Position numbers and translations under genes: made by a program. Source: Ruminococcus sp. (GTDB lineage: Bacteria > Bacillota > Clostridia > Oscillospirales > Ruminococcaceae). From it: a stretch of 64,000 nt of DNA. Positions 26,961-35,034 of the stretch are shown here, in pieces. The notes under the pieces are model-generated. The model was given only the letters and a program-made list of their open reading frames with translations. It was not told the origin of the DNA and ran no database searches. The stretch spans positions 62,001 to 126,000 of the forward strand of contig JAFRXL010000034.1 in assembly GCA_017441505.1 (NCBI GenBank), given 5' to 3'. Within the stretch, counting starts at the first letter, position 1; every line of letters starts with the position of its first letter.

Positions 26961-26992
26961 TCCGCTGCATGAAGAGTGCAGCGGATTTTTTA
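26961..26992 (+). terminator. Terminator of pyruvate formate-lyase operon
   Basis: Perfect 9-bp stem TCCGCTGCA / TGCAGCGGA, 7-base loop, then TTTTTTATT. Confidence 0.9.
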
Positions 26993-27079
26993 TTGCTCCT
27001 TTCTTAAATGATGATTATTTAAGCATACGTTTTGTGCGAAATGAATTATTAATAATACATTAATTATAGAAGATGCCCC

Positions 27080-27108
27080 TTGACAAATCCGGAATGAAAA
27101 AGTATAAT
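27080..27108 (+). promoter_or_regulatory. Promoter of GH26 mannanase gene
   Basis: Perfect consensus: TTGACA (27080-27085), 17-base spacer, TATAAT (27103-27108). Confidence 0.85.
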
Positions 27109-27122
27109 AAAATTGAGCGATG

Positions 27123-27149
27123 TTAATTAAATTATAGGCGTTTAATTAA
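27123..27149 (+). promoter_or_regulatory. Inverted repeat downstream of mannanase promoter (candidate operator)
   Basis: Perfect 9-bp arms TTAATTAAA and TTTAATTAA, 9 bases apart, just past the expected transcription start. The position suits a repressor site or a leader hairpin; no regulator is identified. Confidence 0.4.
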
Positions 27150-27204
27150 CAAAGTATAAACATAAATGATTGATTAACAAATTGATTTTGGGAGGATGTT
27201 TAAA

Positions 27205-29268
27205 ATGGGCAGAAAAATAAAAAGAACTCTGGCTTTGGCAGCAGCTGCTGCAATGTCAGCTGTTCAGTTCGGTGCTTCCGGACTTTTTAATTCAACCGCA
27301 GCTGACACAGCAAGCGGTGCAACAAGCTTTCCGTTCGTAATAGAGGGCGAGGATATGGAAGGTGCAGGCGATCCGTGGACTGCGATCTATCAGACACAGA
27401 TCCCGGGATTTTCCGGAAAAGGCTTCTGGTATCTTACAGCTTCACCGGCTTCATTTGAAGTTACTGTTCCTGAGGACGGTATGTACTCAATAACAGTTCA
27501 CGGTGCTCAGATACTCAACAAAGAGGGCAGACAGCAGGCTGTTAAGGTTAATGGTGCAAAGTATATAACTCAGGCTGCATACTCAGAGGAGTGGAGAGAC
27601 TACGATTTCGGTATGGTCAGACTGAACAAGGGTGTGAATACTATCGAATTTATAAGTGAGTACGGTTATATGGCTGTGGACTATGTTACTGTATCAGAGG
27701 CTGAATTCTCTGATCTTAGTATTGCAGATGATACTCCGATAGACGCAAAGGCTACTCCTGAGACTAAAGCTCTTATGAAGTACCTCAAGAGCGTTTACGG
27801 TAAGAATATCCTTTCCGGTCAGCAGGAGATATACGGCGGCGGTCACCCTATGACAAGCACTATCAGATATGATGCGGCTGCTAATAAGTGCGTGGATTCC
27901 GACGGTAAGGAGTACACTTTTGATGAGGCAGATATTGCAACAGCTGACGACGGTTCAAAGTTCGTATGGAAATGTTTTGACGAGGACGGTCAGCAGTACA
28001 ATTACAATCAGCAGAACCGTAATTACACATGGAATGACTACGATTACGAGATGAAGTATCTCAAGAATCTAACAGGCAAGCTTCCGGCTATCAGAGGTTT
28101 CGACTTCGGAAGCTACTGTCCTTGCTATGCATGGGATGACGGTGTTGCAAACCGTATGATCGACTGGGCTAAGAACAAAAACGGTATCGTAACAGCTTCA
28201 TGGCACATAAACGTACCTACTAACAAAGCTGACTATACTCTTGGCGAGCCGCTCGACTTCTCTAAGACAACTTATAGCGAAAAGACTGATTTCGTTACTG
28301 CAAACTGCATGGTAGAGGGTACTATGGAGTATGATTACTTCCAGCTTTGTATGAAGAATCTTGCTGCTGAGCTTAAAAAGCTCCAGGATGCAGGCGTACC
28401 GGTAATATTCCGTCCATTCCACGAAGCAGAGGGAAATCCGAGCCGTACAGAAGACCCTATAGACGGTTCCGGAGCATGGTTCTGGTGGTCAAAAGAAGGA
28501 GCAGAAGTGTACAATAAGCTCTGGGCATTCCTTCAGGATACTCTTATGAACGAGTATGGACTCCATAACCTTATTTACGAGCAGAACCTTTATGCATGGT
28601 CCGAGTATTCAGCAGCATGGTATTCAGGTGATGACAAGGTAGATATTGTCGGCTATGATAAGTACAATGTTGTATATAACCGCCATGACGGAAAAACTTC
28701 CGGAGCAAACTATGATGCTGAGTCAAGAATATTCTATTCGCTCTACAATTGGGTAAAGGGACATAAAATGGTTGCTATGCCTGAGAACGACTCTGTTCCA
28801 AGCATCCAGAATATGAAAGTTGAGCACGCAAACTGGCTGTATTTCTGCCCGTGGTATGATTCCGACCAAGAGCCTTTTGTCTCTGGTGAGAAGTATCAGG
28901 ATGCTGATAATCTCAAAGAGGTTTACCTCAGCGATTACTGCTTAACTCTTGATGAGCTTCCTAAGGACCTTTATAAGGGCGGAAGCACAGACCCTGATCC
29001 GACTGATCCTTCCGAACCGGATGATGTTTTCTACGGTGACGCAAATTGCAGCGGTGAGATAAAGATGAACGATGCTGTACTTATAATGCAGGCTATCGCT
29101 AACAACGATATTTATGGTGTCGGCGGAACTGATGAGAATGCACTTACAGCTAAGGGAGCTATAAACGCAGACTGCTATGAACCTGGCAGTGACCTTACAA
29201 ATATGGATGCTCTTGCTGTACAGAAATACCTCATCGGCACTGAAAAACTGCCTGTTAAGCTCAAATAA
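27205..29268 (+). CDS. Secreted CBM35-GH26 beta-mannanase with dockerin
   Basis: 687 residues from the ATG at 27205; the ATG at 27196 touches the GGGAGG site and is less likely. Signal peptide (about 1-33), then a CBM35-type beta-sandwich (about 45-175; FVIEGEDMEG...YMAVDYVTV) that binds mannan or uronic acids, then GH26 (about 185-600), which cleaves beta-1,4-mannan with retention. Catalytic residues are Glu407 in IFRPFHEAEG and Glu527 in VAMPENDSVP. A Pro/Asp linker leads to a dockerin of Ruminococcus style: GDANCSGEIKMNDAVLIMQA and DLTNMDALAVQKYLIGT, whose second calcium loop is irregular. It is predicted to join a cellulosome. Monocistronic. Confidence 0.95.
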   Translation: MGRKIKRTLALAAAAAMSAVQFGASGLFNSTAADTASGATSFPFVIEGEDMEGAGDPWTAIYQTQIPGFSGKGFWYLTASPASFEVTVPEDGMYSITVHGAQILNKEGRQQAVKVNGAKYITQAAYSEEWRDYDFGMVRLNKGVNTIEFISEYGYMAVDYVTVSEAEFSDLSIADDTPIDAKATPETKALMKYLKSVYGKNILSGQQEIYGGGHPMTSTIRYDAAANKCVDSDGKEYTFDEADIATADDGSKFVWKCFDEDGQQYNYNQQNRNYTWNDYDYEMKYLKNLTGKLPAIRGFDFGSYCPCYAWDDGVANRMIDWAKNKNGIVTASWHINVPTNKADYTLGEPLDFSKTTYSEKTDFVTANCMVEGTMEYDYFQLCMKNLAAELKKLQDAGVPVIFRPFHEAEGNPSRTEDPIDGSGAWFWWSKEGAEVYNKLWAFLQDTLMNEYGLHNLIYEQNLYAWSEYSAAWYSGDDKVDIVGYDKYNVVYNRHDGKTSGANYDAESRIFYSLYNWVKGHKMVAMPENDSVPSIQNMKVEHANWLYFCPWYDSDQEPFVSGEKYQDADNLKEVYLSDYCLTLDELPKDLYKGGSTDPDPTDPSEPDDVFYGDANCSGEIKMNDAVLIMQAIANNDIYGVGGTDENALTAKGAINADCYEPGSDLTNMDALAVQKYLIGTEKLPVKLK

Positions 29269-29304
29269 CCGAGCGGAGATATGTCATTAAAGTGAAATAA
29301 ATGC

Positions 29305-29344
29305 AAAACAGTCATAGGACTTGATGTTCCTGTGACTGTTTTTG
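29305..29344 (+). terminator. Terminator after mannanase gene
   Basis: Stem AAACAGTCATAGGA / TCCTGTGACTGTTT with one G-U pair, followed by a T run. Confidence 0.85.
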
Positions 29345-29395
29345 TATATAGATATTCTTATTTGAAAAAATAGGAGTTTTTTAACATTTTGTCTA

Positions 29396-29424
29396 TTGAA
29401 ATTTTATATTTTATAGTGTATAAT
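29396..29424 (+). promoter_or_regulatory. Promoter of first GGDEF-EAL gene
   Basis: TTGAAA (29396-29401), 17-base spacer, TATAAT (29419-29424). Confidence 0.65.
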
Positions 29425-29656
29425 AGAGAAAAGTCATATTATTTATAATAAATTCAATTAATATCTTTTTATTATTTAATATATTGAGTGTTTGCTATTG
29501 CTCTCCATATAAAAGCCGAAGGCAGTAATGCTTATGCATTTCAAGATTTTTCTGACACTGGGGATTTTTCTTTATGACGAATATTGGCTGGCAGGTTTTG
29601 GGTGGAGTTGCAGCGTATTATTCAACAGTATATCTGCTGTTAGAAAGGAGTTCCTT

Positions 29657-31342
29657 ATGGATCCGGAAAAGGAGTTGCGTTTTTATAGGCTGTATGAACA
29701 GCTTGCATCGCTGACACAGGTCGTAAATCAGAAGCTGGATATACCTCAGATAGAAGCTCTTTTAAATGAAATATCCGGTATGTTTCGCCTTTCCAAGGGA
29801 GTAACACATTTTTACCGCAATCCAGGTGATGAGATGGATGGCATAGGTGAAACAATGATAAGCTATGATACGGGCAAAGGCGGAAAAGCTGTGCATACAG
29901 TGAGATTTGTTACCAGACTTTTGTCTATTTCTACAATGACTGTTTATATGACAGATGATGCTGAACCTTTAACCGAGGAAGAGCTTTTCAAGGTCGACCT
30001 GACTATGCGTACCGCTCTTGCATTTATAAGCCGTAACCGTTTGCAGGTGATGGCTGAGGAGCTTGCTTTCTATGATGATATGGGATTCCGTAATATCCGC
30101 AGTTTCTTCAAGTATATCTCATGGAAAGGCTATAAAGGCGGTCTTGACGGTACAGCGGCATTGAATTATAATATGCGTCATTTTTCTTTGATAAACGATG
30201 AATACGGCAGAGAGTGCGGAGATACAGTACTTAAAAATCATTACAAGCAAGTTGAGAAAATAATTGGTGAAGATGGTATAGCAGTTCGGCTTGGCGGTGA
30301 TTCATTTGTGTGCATATGCAGTCAGAGTGATTTGCCGGAGCTGCTTGAATACCTCAATGAAGCGGTCGTATTGATCGATGACAGCGGCAGAACAGCCCGT
30401 ATATCCAATTGTGTGGGCGTTTTTAATATACCTGAAAACTATACGGTCAAATTCCCGAATGATATTATGGGAAAGGTAATGTATGCTTTTCAGCTTGCTA
30501 AGCTTGGTACATACGGGAATATCGTATTCTATTCCGATGTGCTTATGTCTAATAAAGAACGTTCAAGAAAGATACAGAAATTGTTCCCTAAGGCATTGAA
30601 GAATGATGAGTTTCGTGTGTTCTATCAGCCAAAGGTGGATATTGATACAGGCGAGATATGCGGTGCAGAAGCACTATGCCGCTGGTTCCATGACGGCAGG
30701 ATAATACAGCCTATGGAATTTATACCGGTTCTGGAAGAAACGAATGATATATGCAAGCTTGATTTCCATATGCTCGATCTTGTATGTTATGATATTCGAC
30801 GCTGGCTTGACGAGGGCAGACGTGTCGGGCGTATTTCAGTGAATTTGTCACGCAGGCATATGATCGACCCTAAGCTGCTTGATGTGCTCATGAACATTAT
30901 CGATAAGTATAATGTTCCGCACGAATACATAGAGATAGAGCTGACAGAGACGACAACTGACGTTGAATTCAAAGACCTCAAACGTGTTGTTGAAGCTCTT
31001 CATCAGCAGAATATATGCACATCTGTGGACGATTTCGGCATGGGATATTCGTCACTGAACCTTATACGTGTTGTTCCGTGGAACGTGCTGAAGGTAGACA
31101 GGATATTCCTGCCGCTTGACGGAGAATCTGAGGAGAGCACAAGAAGCGTTATGTTCAAACACGTAATTACAATGGCTAAAGAGCTTGGACTTGAATGTAT
31201 CGTTGAAGGAGTTGAGACTTCCGGTCAGCTTAAACTGCTAAGGAAAAATGGCTGTCGGCTGGCACAGGGGTATCTCTTTGATAAGCCGCTGAAGGTCGAG
31301 GAGTTTGAGAAGCGGCTTGATATGGTCAGATATGTAATATAG
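29657..31342 (+). CDS. GGDEF-EAL protein, probable c-di-GMP phosphodiesterase
   Basis: 561 residues from the ATG at 29657 (AAAGGAG at 7 bases). An N-terminal GAF-like or unassigned region (about 1-150) precedes a degenerate GGDEF domain (about 160-310) in which the motif reads GGDSF, so cyclase activity is unlikely. The EAL domain (about 325-555) keeps the metal and catalytic residues: AEALCRW, SVNLSRRH, ELTETT, SVDDFGMGYSSL, EGVET and AQGYLFDKP. It should hydrolyse c-di-GMP in the cytosol. A paralogue with the same layout lies at 35035 on the opposite strand. Confidence 0.9.
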   Translation: MDPEKELRFYRLYEQLASLTQVVNQKLDIPQIEALLNEISGMFRLSKGVTHFYRNPGDEMDGIGETMISYDTGKGGKAVHTVRFVTRLLSISTMTVYMTDDAEPLTEEELFKVDLTMRTALAFISRNRLQVMAEELAFYDDMGFRNIRSFFKYISWKGYKGGLDGTAALNYNMRHFSLINDEYGRECGDTVLKNHYKQVEKIIGEDGIAVRLGGDSFVCICSQSDLPELLEYLNEAVVLIDDSGRTARISNCVGVFNIPENYTVKFPNDIMGKVMYAFQLAKLGTYGNIVFYSDVLMSNKERSRKIQKLFPKALKNDEFRVFYQPKVDIDTGEICGAEALCRWFHDGRIIQPMEFIPVLEETNDICKLDFHMLDLVCYDIRRWLDEGRRVGRISVNLSRRHMIDPKLLDVLMNIIDKYNVPHEYIEIELTETTTDVEFKDLKRVVEALHQQNICTSVDDFGMGYSSLNLIRVVPWNVLKVDRIFLPLDGESEESTRSVMFKHVITMAKELGLECIVEGVETSGQLKLLRKNGCRLAQGYLFDKPLKVEEFEKRLDMVRYVI

Positions 31343-31364
31343 GTGGATATTGTATGCAAGGAAT

Positions 31365-31400
31365 AACGGCTCCGGAATTTTTTCGGAGCCGTTAATTTTT
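31365..31400. terminator. Bidirectional terminator between GGDEF-EAL gene and asnB
   Basis: Perfect 10-bp stem AACGGCTCCG / CGGAGCCGTT, 9-base loop, T tract on the plus side; it lies between convergent genes. Confidence 0.85.
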
Positions 31401-31418
31401 ATATTGATACCGAGTGAT

Positions 31419-32999
31419 TTATTTACCGCTTTCGCCGTAATTTGAGAGGACTCTGGCAGACGGGTCGTTTACGTTGCAGCCTTCCCACTCCTTATTCGGC
31501 ATCCAGAAGTCAACGACCATTTCGCTGTTATCCGGATAGTACTTTTCAAATATTTCACGGTAAAGGAGTGATTCTTTTGTGAATGGTTTAGCGTGGGAGT
31601 AAACCGGACATTTCAGCTCGAACTCTTCATCTGAGTAATATCTTTCAGCATATTCCTTGAGGTAATCTACCATAGAGTGACCTACAGCATCCGAGAAAGC
31701 GGCTTTTTCACGGTAGAGTATATCATGCGGCAGATAGTCGCCCTCGAATGCATGACGCAGCAGATACTTGCCTTTGTTGTACTTATTCATTTTCATTTCC
31801 GGATCGACAGCCATTACGTACTTTACGAAATCAAGGTCACCAAAAGGAACTCTTGCTTCAAGCGAGTTTACTGATATACAGCGGTCAGCACGCAGAACAT
31901 CGTACATATGCAGTTCATGAACACGTTTAACAGACTCCTGTTGAAAAGCTTCGGCAGACGGAGCAAAGTCTGTATACTTATAGCCGAAAAGCTCGTCGGA
32001 GATCTCGCCGGTGAGAAGCACACGTATATCGGTCTGTTCATGGATAGCCTTGCAAAGCAGGTACATACCCATACTTGCACGAATAGTGGTAATATCGTAA
32101 GTTCCGAGGAGATGTATGACGTTATCAAGAGCATCGAGAACATCGTCTTTAGTGATTATTACTTCGGTATGGTCGCTGCCTATGTAGTCGGCGACCTGTT
32201 TAGCGTATTTTAGGTCTATGGCATCAGTGTTCATACCAATGGCAAAGGTCTTTATTGGCTTATCACTTTTCTTCTGAGCAATAGCACAGACCAGTGAAGA
32301 ATCAAGACCGCCTGAGAGCAGAAATCCGACTTTTGCATCAGCGTCAAGACGCTTTTCAACACCTGCGACGAGCTTATCGTGGATATTTTTGCAGACTGTA
32401 TCCATATCATCGGTCAGTACCCTGTCAACTTTGGTTATATCGCAATAACAGTGGAATTCGCCGTCCTTGTAGTAATGTCCCGGAGGAAACGGCATTATTT
32501 TATCGCATATTTTTATGAGATTTTTTGCCTCGCTTGCAAAAGCCATTGTGCCGTCCTCAGCTTTGCCGTAATACAGCGGACGTATACCGATAGGGTCTCT
32601 TGCGGCGATGAATTCTCTTGCGGAGCTATTGTATATCACACAGGCAAATTCAGCGTCGAGCATAGCGAACATATCCGTGCCGTATTCCCTGTACATAGGC
32701 AGAAGTATCTCACAGTCGCTCTCGCTTCTGAAAGAATAGCCCAGACTGATAAGGTGGTCACGCTGTTTGCGGAAGCCATATATCTCACCGTTGCAGACAG
32801 CAAAGTCGCCGTCAAGCTCAAAAGGCTGCATACCCTCAGGGGTAAGACCCATTATTGAAAGTCTCTGGAAGCCGAGAAGACCGTCAGGGACTTTTACTAT
32901 CCTCTGATCGTCAGGACCACGGGAGACAGTTGCTTTTAGTCCTTCCATAACTTTTCCCGTACCGCCGTTCAAGCCGCAGTATGCCATTATAGTACACAT
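31419..32999 (-). CDS. asnB: Asparagine synthase B (glutamine-hydrolysing)
   Basis: 526 residues. Cys2 after the start Met is the N-terminal nucleophile of the class II glutaminase (MCTIMAYCG, RGPDD, GFQRLSI, CNGEIYGF). The C-terminal synthetase has the PP-loop LLSGGLDSSLVCAI that adenylates aspartate. It makes asparagine from aspartate, glutamine and ATP in the cytosol. Length and order match E. coli AsnB. The start has GGAGG at 7 bases. It is monocistronic; its leader contains a strong hairpin terminator between promoter and start, suggesting transcription attenuation. Confidence 0.95.
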   Translation of the reverse strand: MCTIMAYCGLNGGTGKVMEGLKATVSRGPDDQRIVKVPDGLLGFQRLSIMGLTPEGMQPFELDGDFAVCNGEIYGFRKQRDHLISLGYSFRSESDCEILLPMYREYGTDMFAMLDAEFACVIYNSSAREFIAARDPIGIRPLYYGKAEDGTMAFASEAKNLIKICDKIMPFPPGHYYKDGEFHCYCDITKVDRVLTDDMDTVCKNIHDKLVAGVEKRLDADAKVGFLLSGGLDSSLVCAIAQKKSDKPIKTFAIGMNTDAIDLKYAKQVADYIGSDHTEVIITKDDVLDALDNVIHLLGTYDITTIRASMGMYLLCKAIHEQTDIRVLLTGEISDELFGYKYTDFAPSAEAFQQESVKRVHELHMYDVLRADRCISVNSLEARVPFGDLDFVKYVMAVDPEMKMNKYNKGKYLLRHAFEGDYLPHDILYREKAAFSDAVGHSMVDYLKEYAERYYSDEEFELKCPVYSHAKPFTKESLLYREIFEKYYPDNSEMVVDFWMPNKEWEGCNVNDPSARVLSNYGESGK

Positions 33000-33091
33000 T
33001 TTTTATTCCTCCGAATTATTGATTTAATGAAACCATACAGCACCATTGATGTATAGTATTTATCTGATCTCTCAGAATTTTGAGCTGAAAT

Positions 33092-33135
33092 AAAAAAGGA
33101 CATTCATGCAGGCAGTTAGCCTGTCATGAACGTCC
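33092..33135 (-). terminator. Promoter-proximal hairpin terminator in asnB leader (candidate attenuator)
   Basis: On the minus strand a stem of about 16 bp (GGACGTTCATGACAGGC against GCCTGCATGAATGTCC, one bulge, one G-U pair) with the loop TAACT is followed by six T residues. It lies about 16 bases beyond the -10 box and ends about 90 bases before the asnB start. I found no T-box signature. Confidence 0.7.
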
Positions 33136-33150
33136 TTGTTCTTGTAAATT

Positions 33151-33179
33151 ATCTTAGCACGTTAAGCAGAAAAAGTCAA
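33151..33179 (-). promoter_or_regulatory. Promoter of asnB
   Basis: Minus strand TTGACT (33174-33179), 17-base spacer, TAAGAT (33151-33156). Confidence 0.7.
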
Positions 33180-33277
33180 TAGGGGAAATGTGATTTTTTA
33201 ATGTTTTGTTCATTGTGAACAGTTGATTTCACCTAATTATAAAAAATGTGTGATACATCAAATAACTAAGGACATTA

Positions 33278-33940
33278 TTATTCGGGTGAAATTTCCTCCG
33301 CAGCTGCTTCCTCAGTTGTAACATCTTCCTCCGGTGCTTCATCGCTTACTTTAAGTGAGCCGAGTATAGCCTTAGTTTCAGGACTGTCAAAGCTGAATCC
33401 GGCACATGAAACACGCAGGAACTTGCCGTTGGACTGACCATAAAGCTCGAAACCGCCGCCGAAGTCGTTTCCGTACTGGAAACCGTTCCATTCTATGTTG
33501 CCTAAAGTAGTTGCAGGCAGGTCCTTCTGCTCATTTGTGTAGGTATTCTTGTTGTATTCGTACTTCTGTTTCTGAACTTCTTCTTTCTCACTTTTGATGT
33601 CGAAGTAGCTGAAATCAGATTTTTTTACTGAGCAATAGTTCGGGTCATTTTCATCAAAGACATCTCCGCCTTTGAGTGTCCAGCCGTCCGGTACCATTAC
33701 TGTGAATACGCCCCATGTCTGTTCTGAGCCTGTTATTTCTGCGTTATTTTCGGTCTCAGCTTCTGTGTACTCTTCAATTTCATCAGTCGCAGCATCAATG
33801 TCAGTCTCGCTTGATACTGAGCTTGTTTTTGAGCTGCTTGATTTTGAAGAGCTGTCACTGTCTCCGCAGGATACGAGAGCGAGTGCCATAGAAGCGGTCA
33901 TGAGTGTAACTGCTGTCTTAACGATTAGCGAATTTTTCAT
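33278..33940 (-). CDS. Secreted lipoprotein of unknown function
   Basis: 220 residues from the ATG at 33940 (AGGAGG at 7 bases); the frame extends upstream to 34009 without a site. The N-terminus is a lipoprotein signal with lipobox ALVSC, followed by a Ser-rich linker and an acidic spacer (residues about 30-75). The folded part (about 75-200) starts WGVFTVMVPDGWTLKGGD, a pattern seen in small secreted proteins with a PsbP-like fold, but I do not assign it firmly. The tail is acidic. It has its own consensus promoter. Confidence 0.8.
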   Translation of the reverse strand: MKNSLIVKTAVTLMTASMALALVSCGDSDSSSKSSSSKTSSVSSETDIDAATDEIEEYTEAETENNAEITGSEQTWGVFTVMVPDGWTLKGGDVFDENDPNYCSVKKSDFSYFDIKSEKEEVQKQKYEYNKNTYTNEQKDLPATTLGNIEWNGFQYGNDFGGGFELYGQSNGKFLRVSCAGFSFDSPETKAILGSLKVSDEAPEEDVTTEEAAAEEISPE

Positions 33941-34017
33941 TTCTATACCTCCTGATCGTAAATGGTTCTGAACAGTTTCACAGCGATAACTGTGCACAGT
34001 CCGGAACATCTTTGAAT

Positions 34018-34046
34018 ATTATAGCAGATTCGTTTTTTTGTGTCAA
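34018..34046 (-). promoter_or_regulatory. Promoter of lipoprotein gene
   Basis: Minus strand TTGACA (34041-34046), 17-base spacer, TATAAT (34018-34023). The leader (33964-34006) can form an imperfect hairpin. Confidence 0.85.
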
Positions 34047-34106
34047 TAGAAAGTAGCTCGGTTTGGTTTAACGGTTGTTTTGTGTATTTAAAAAGTAGTT
34101 TTACTG

Positions 34107-34135
34107 TTGATTTTATTACATTTTCGTGCTATAAT
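34107..34135 (+). promoter_or_regulatory. Promoter of double HhH gene
   Basis: TTGATT (34107-34112), 17-base spacer, TATAAT (34130-34135). Repeat copy D begins 2 bases after the -10 box, so it would lie at the start of the transcript. Confidence 0.65.
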
Positions 34136-34137
34136 AT

Positions 34138-34179
34138 TAAAGCAACACCGTGAAATGTGCATTATGCGGTGTTGCCTTA
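34138..34179. repeat. Palindromic intergenic repeat, copy D (short)
   Basis: Arms TAAAGCAACACCG and CGGTGTTGCCTTA with a GCA-rich interior; a shorter relative of the copies at 4828, 16907 and 23992. Confidence 0.7.
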
Positions 34180-34212
34180 AAAAGAAGTAAATACACATGG
34201 AAGTGAATAATT

Positions 34213-34983
34213 ATGGATAATAAGCAAAAGCTTATCTGTTTAGCAATAGGTCTATTCATAATTTCAGTTTTTGTATTTTCCGGTATTTCACATAATAAAG
34301 AAAGTGTATCAGACAAGAAGCTAACCATAATAAATTCAGTACAGACCACAACTTTTAGTGCAAAAAAGAAAGCAACAGCGACTGTTTCAAAAGTCAAAAA
34401 ACAAAAATTGATCAATACCACTCAAAAGCCGAACAACACGACACGCACATCAAAGGCAACGGCAACTACTGAGAGCGTGACTGAACCTTTACATATCAAT
34501 ATAAATCTCGCCGCAAAAGAGGAGTTTGAGCTGCTTCAGAATATAGGTTCAGCTACAGCGAGCAATATAGTCCGCTACAGGGAGGAAAACGGGGAGTTCA
34601 ATAATATAGAGGAGCTCATGCTTGTTGACGGTATCGGACAAGCTGCATTTGAAGAGATAAGTCCGTATATTTATGTTGAATCGCCGTTTTACCCCGAGGA
34701 TGATGAAGAAGAAACAATTTATGATGACACCGAGAACATTGATGAAAGTACTGAGCAGATCAACGAAGAAGCAGTTTCGGAGCCTGTATATCCGGTAAAT
34801 ATCAATACTGCTGCGGAAGATGAGCTTCTGCTCTTGCCGTACTTTAATGAAACTGTTGCCGATGAGGTGATACAGTTCAGGGAAAAAGCTGGCGGATTCG
34901 TAAATATCAACGAGCTGTTGTATATAAAGTCGCTGACGAGAAGTCAGGCTGCTGAACTGAAAGATTACATATGTTTTGAGTGA
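34213..34983 (+). CDS. Membrane-anchored protein with two helix-hairpin-helix domains (ComEA-like)
   Basis: 256 residues. An N-terminal membrane segment (about 7-24) is followed by a Thr/Lys-rich linker and a first ComEA-type domain (about 94-155): HININLAAKEEFELLQNIGSATASNIVRYREENGEF and MLVDGIGQAAFEEI. An acidic linker (about 158-190) leads to a second, weaker domain (about 194-256) beginning VNINTAAEDELLLLPYF, where the hairpin GIG is lost. ComEA binds incoming DNA outside the membrane during transformation; a second domain is unusual. No comEC is adjacent. Confidence 0.82.
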   Translation: MDNKQKLICLAIGLFIISVFVFSGISHNKESVSDKKLTIINSVQTTTFSAKKKATATVSKVKKQKLINTTQKPNNTTRTSKATATTESVTEPLHININLAAKEEFELLQNIGSATASNIVRYREENGEFNNIEELMLVDGIGQAAFEEISPYIYVESPFYPEDDEEETIYDDTENIDESTEQINEEAVSEPVYPVNINTAAEDELLLLPYFNETVADEVIQFREKAGGFVNINELLYIKSLTRSQAAELKDYICFE

Positions 34984-34991
34984 AAATAAAA

Positions 34992-35028
34992 TGCCCCGAA
35001 ACAGTTGATTACGGACTGTTTCGGGGCA
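34992..35028. terminator. Bidirectional terminator between HhH gene and second GGDEF-EAL gene
   Basis: Perfect 14-bp stem TGCCCCGAAACAGT / ACTGTTTCGGGGCA with a 9-base loop; the T-rich tract is best on the minus side (TTTTATTTTC). Confidence 0.85.
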
Positions 35029-35034
35029 ATATTG

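Larger units (their letters stand above)
29269..29656 (+). other. 388-base gap before GGDEF-EAL gene
   Basis: Holds the mannanase terminator (29305-29344), a promoter (29396-29424) and then a leader of about 230 bases. I checked the leader for a c-di-GMP riboswitch pattern, since the gene turns over c-di-GMP, and could not recognise one. A hydrophobic in-frame extension starting at 29528 lacks a ribosome site. Confidence 0.6.

Noticed and set aside
29425-29656. c-di-GMP riboswitch in the leader of the GGDEF-EAL gene
   Set aside because: I could not find the conserved GEMM core or its tetraloop; a GGGTGG string is present but unsupported by structure.
29528-29656. N-terminal hydrophobic extension of the GGDEF-EAL protein
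   Set aside because: The upstream start has no ribosome site, whereas ATG 29657 has AAAGGAG at the right distance, and the paralogue has no such extension.
33000-33150. T-box riboswitch in front of asnB
   Set aside because: No T-box consensus segment or specifier stem is visible; the leader is too short for one.
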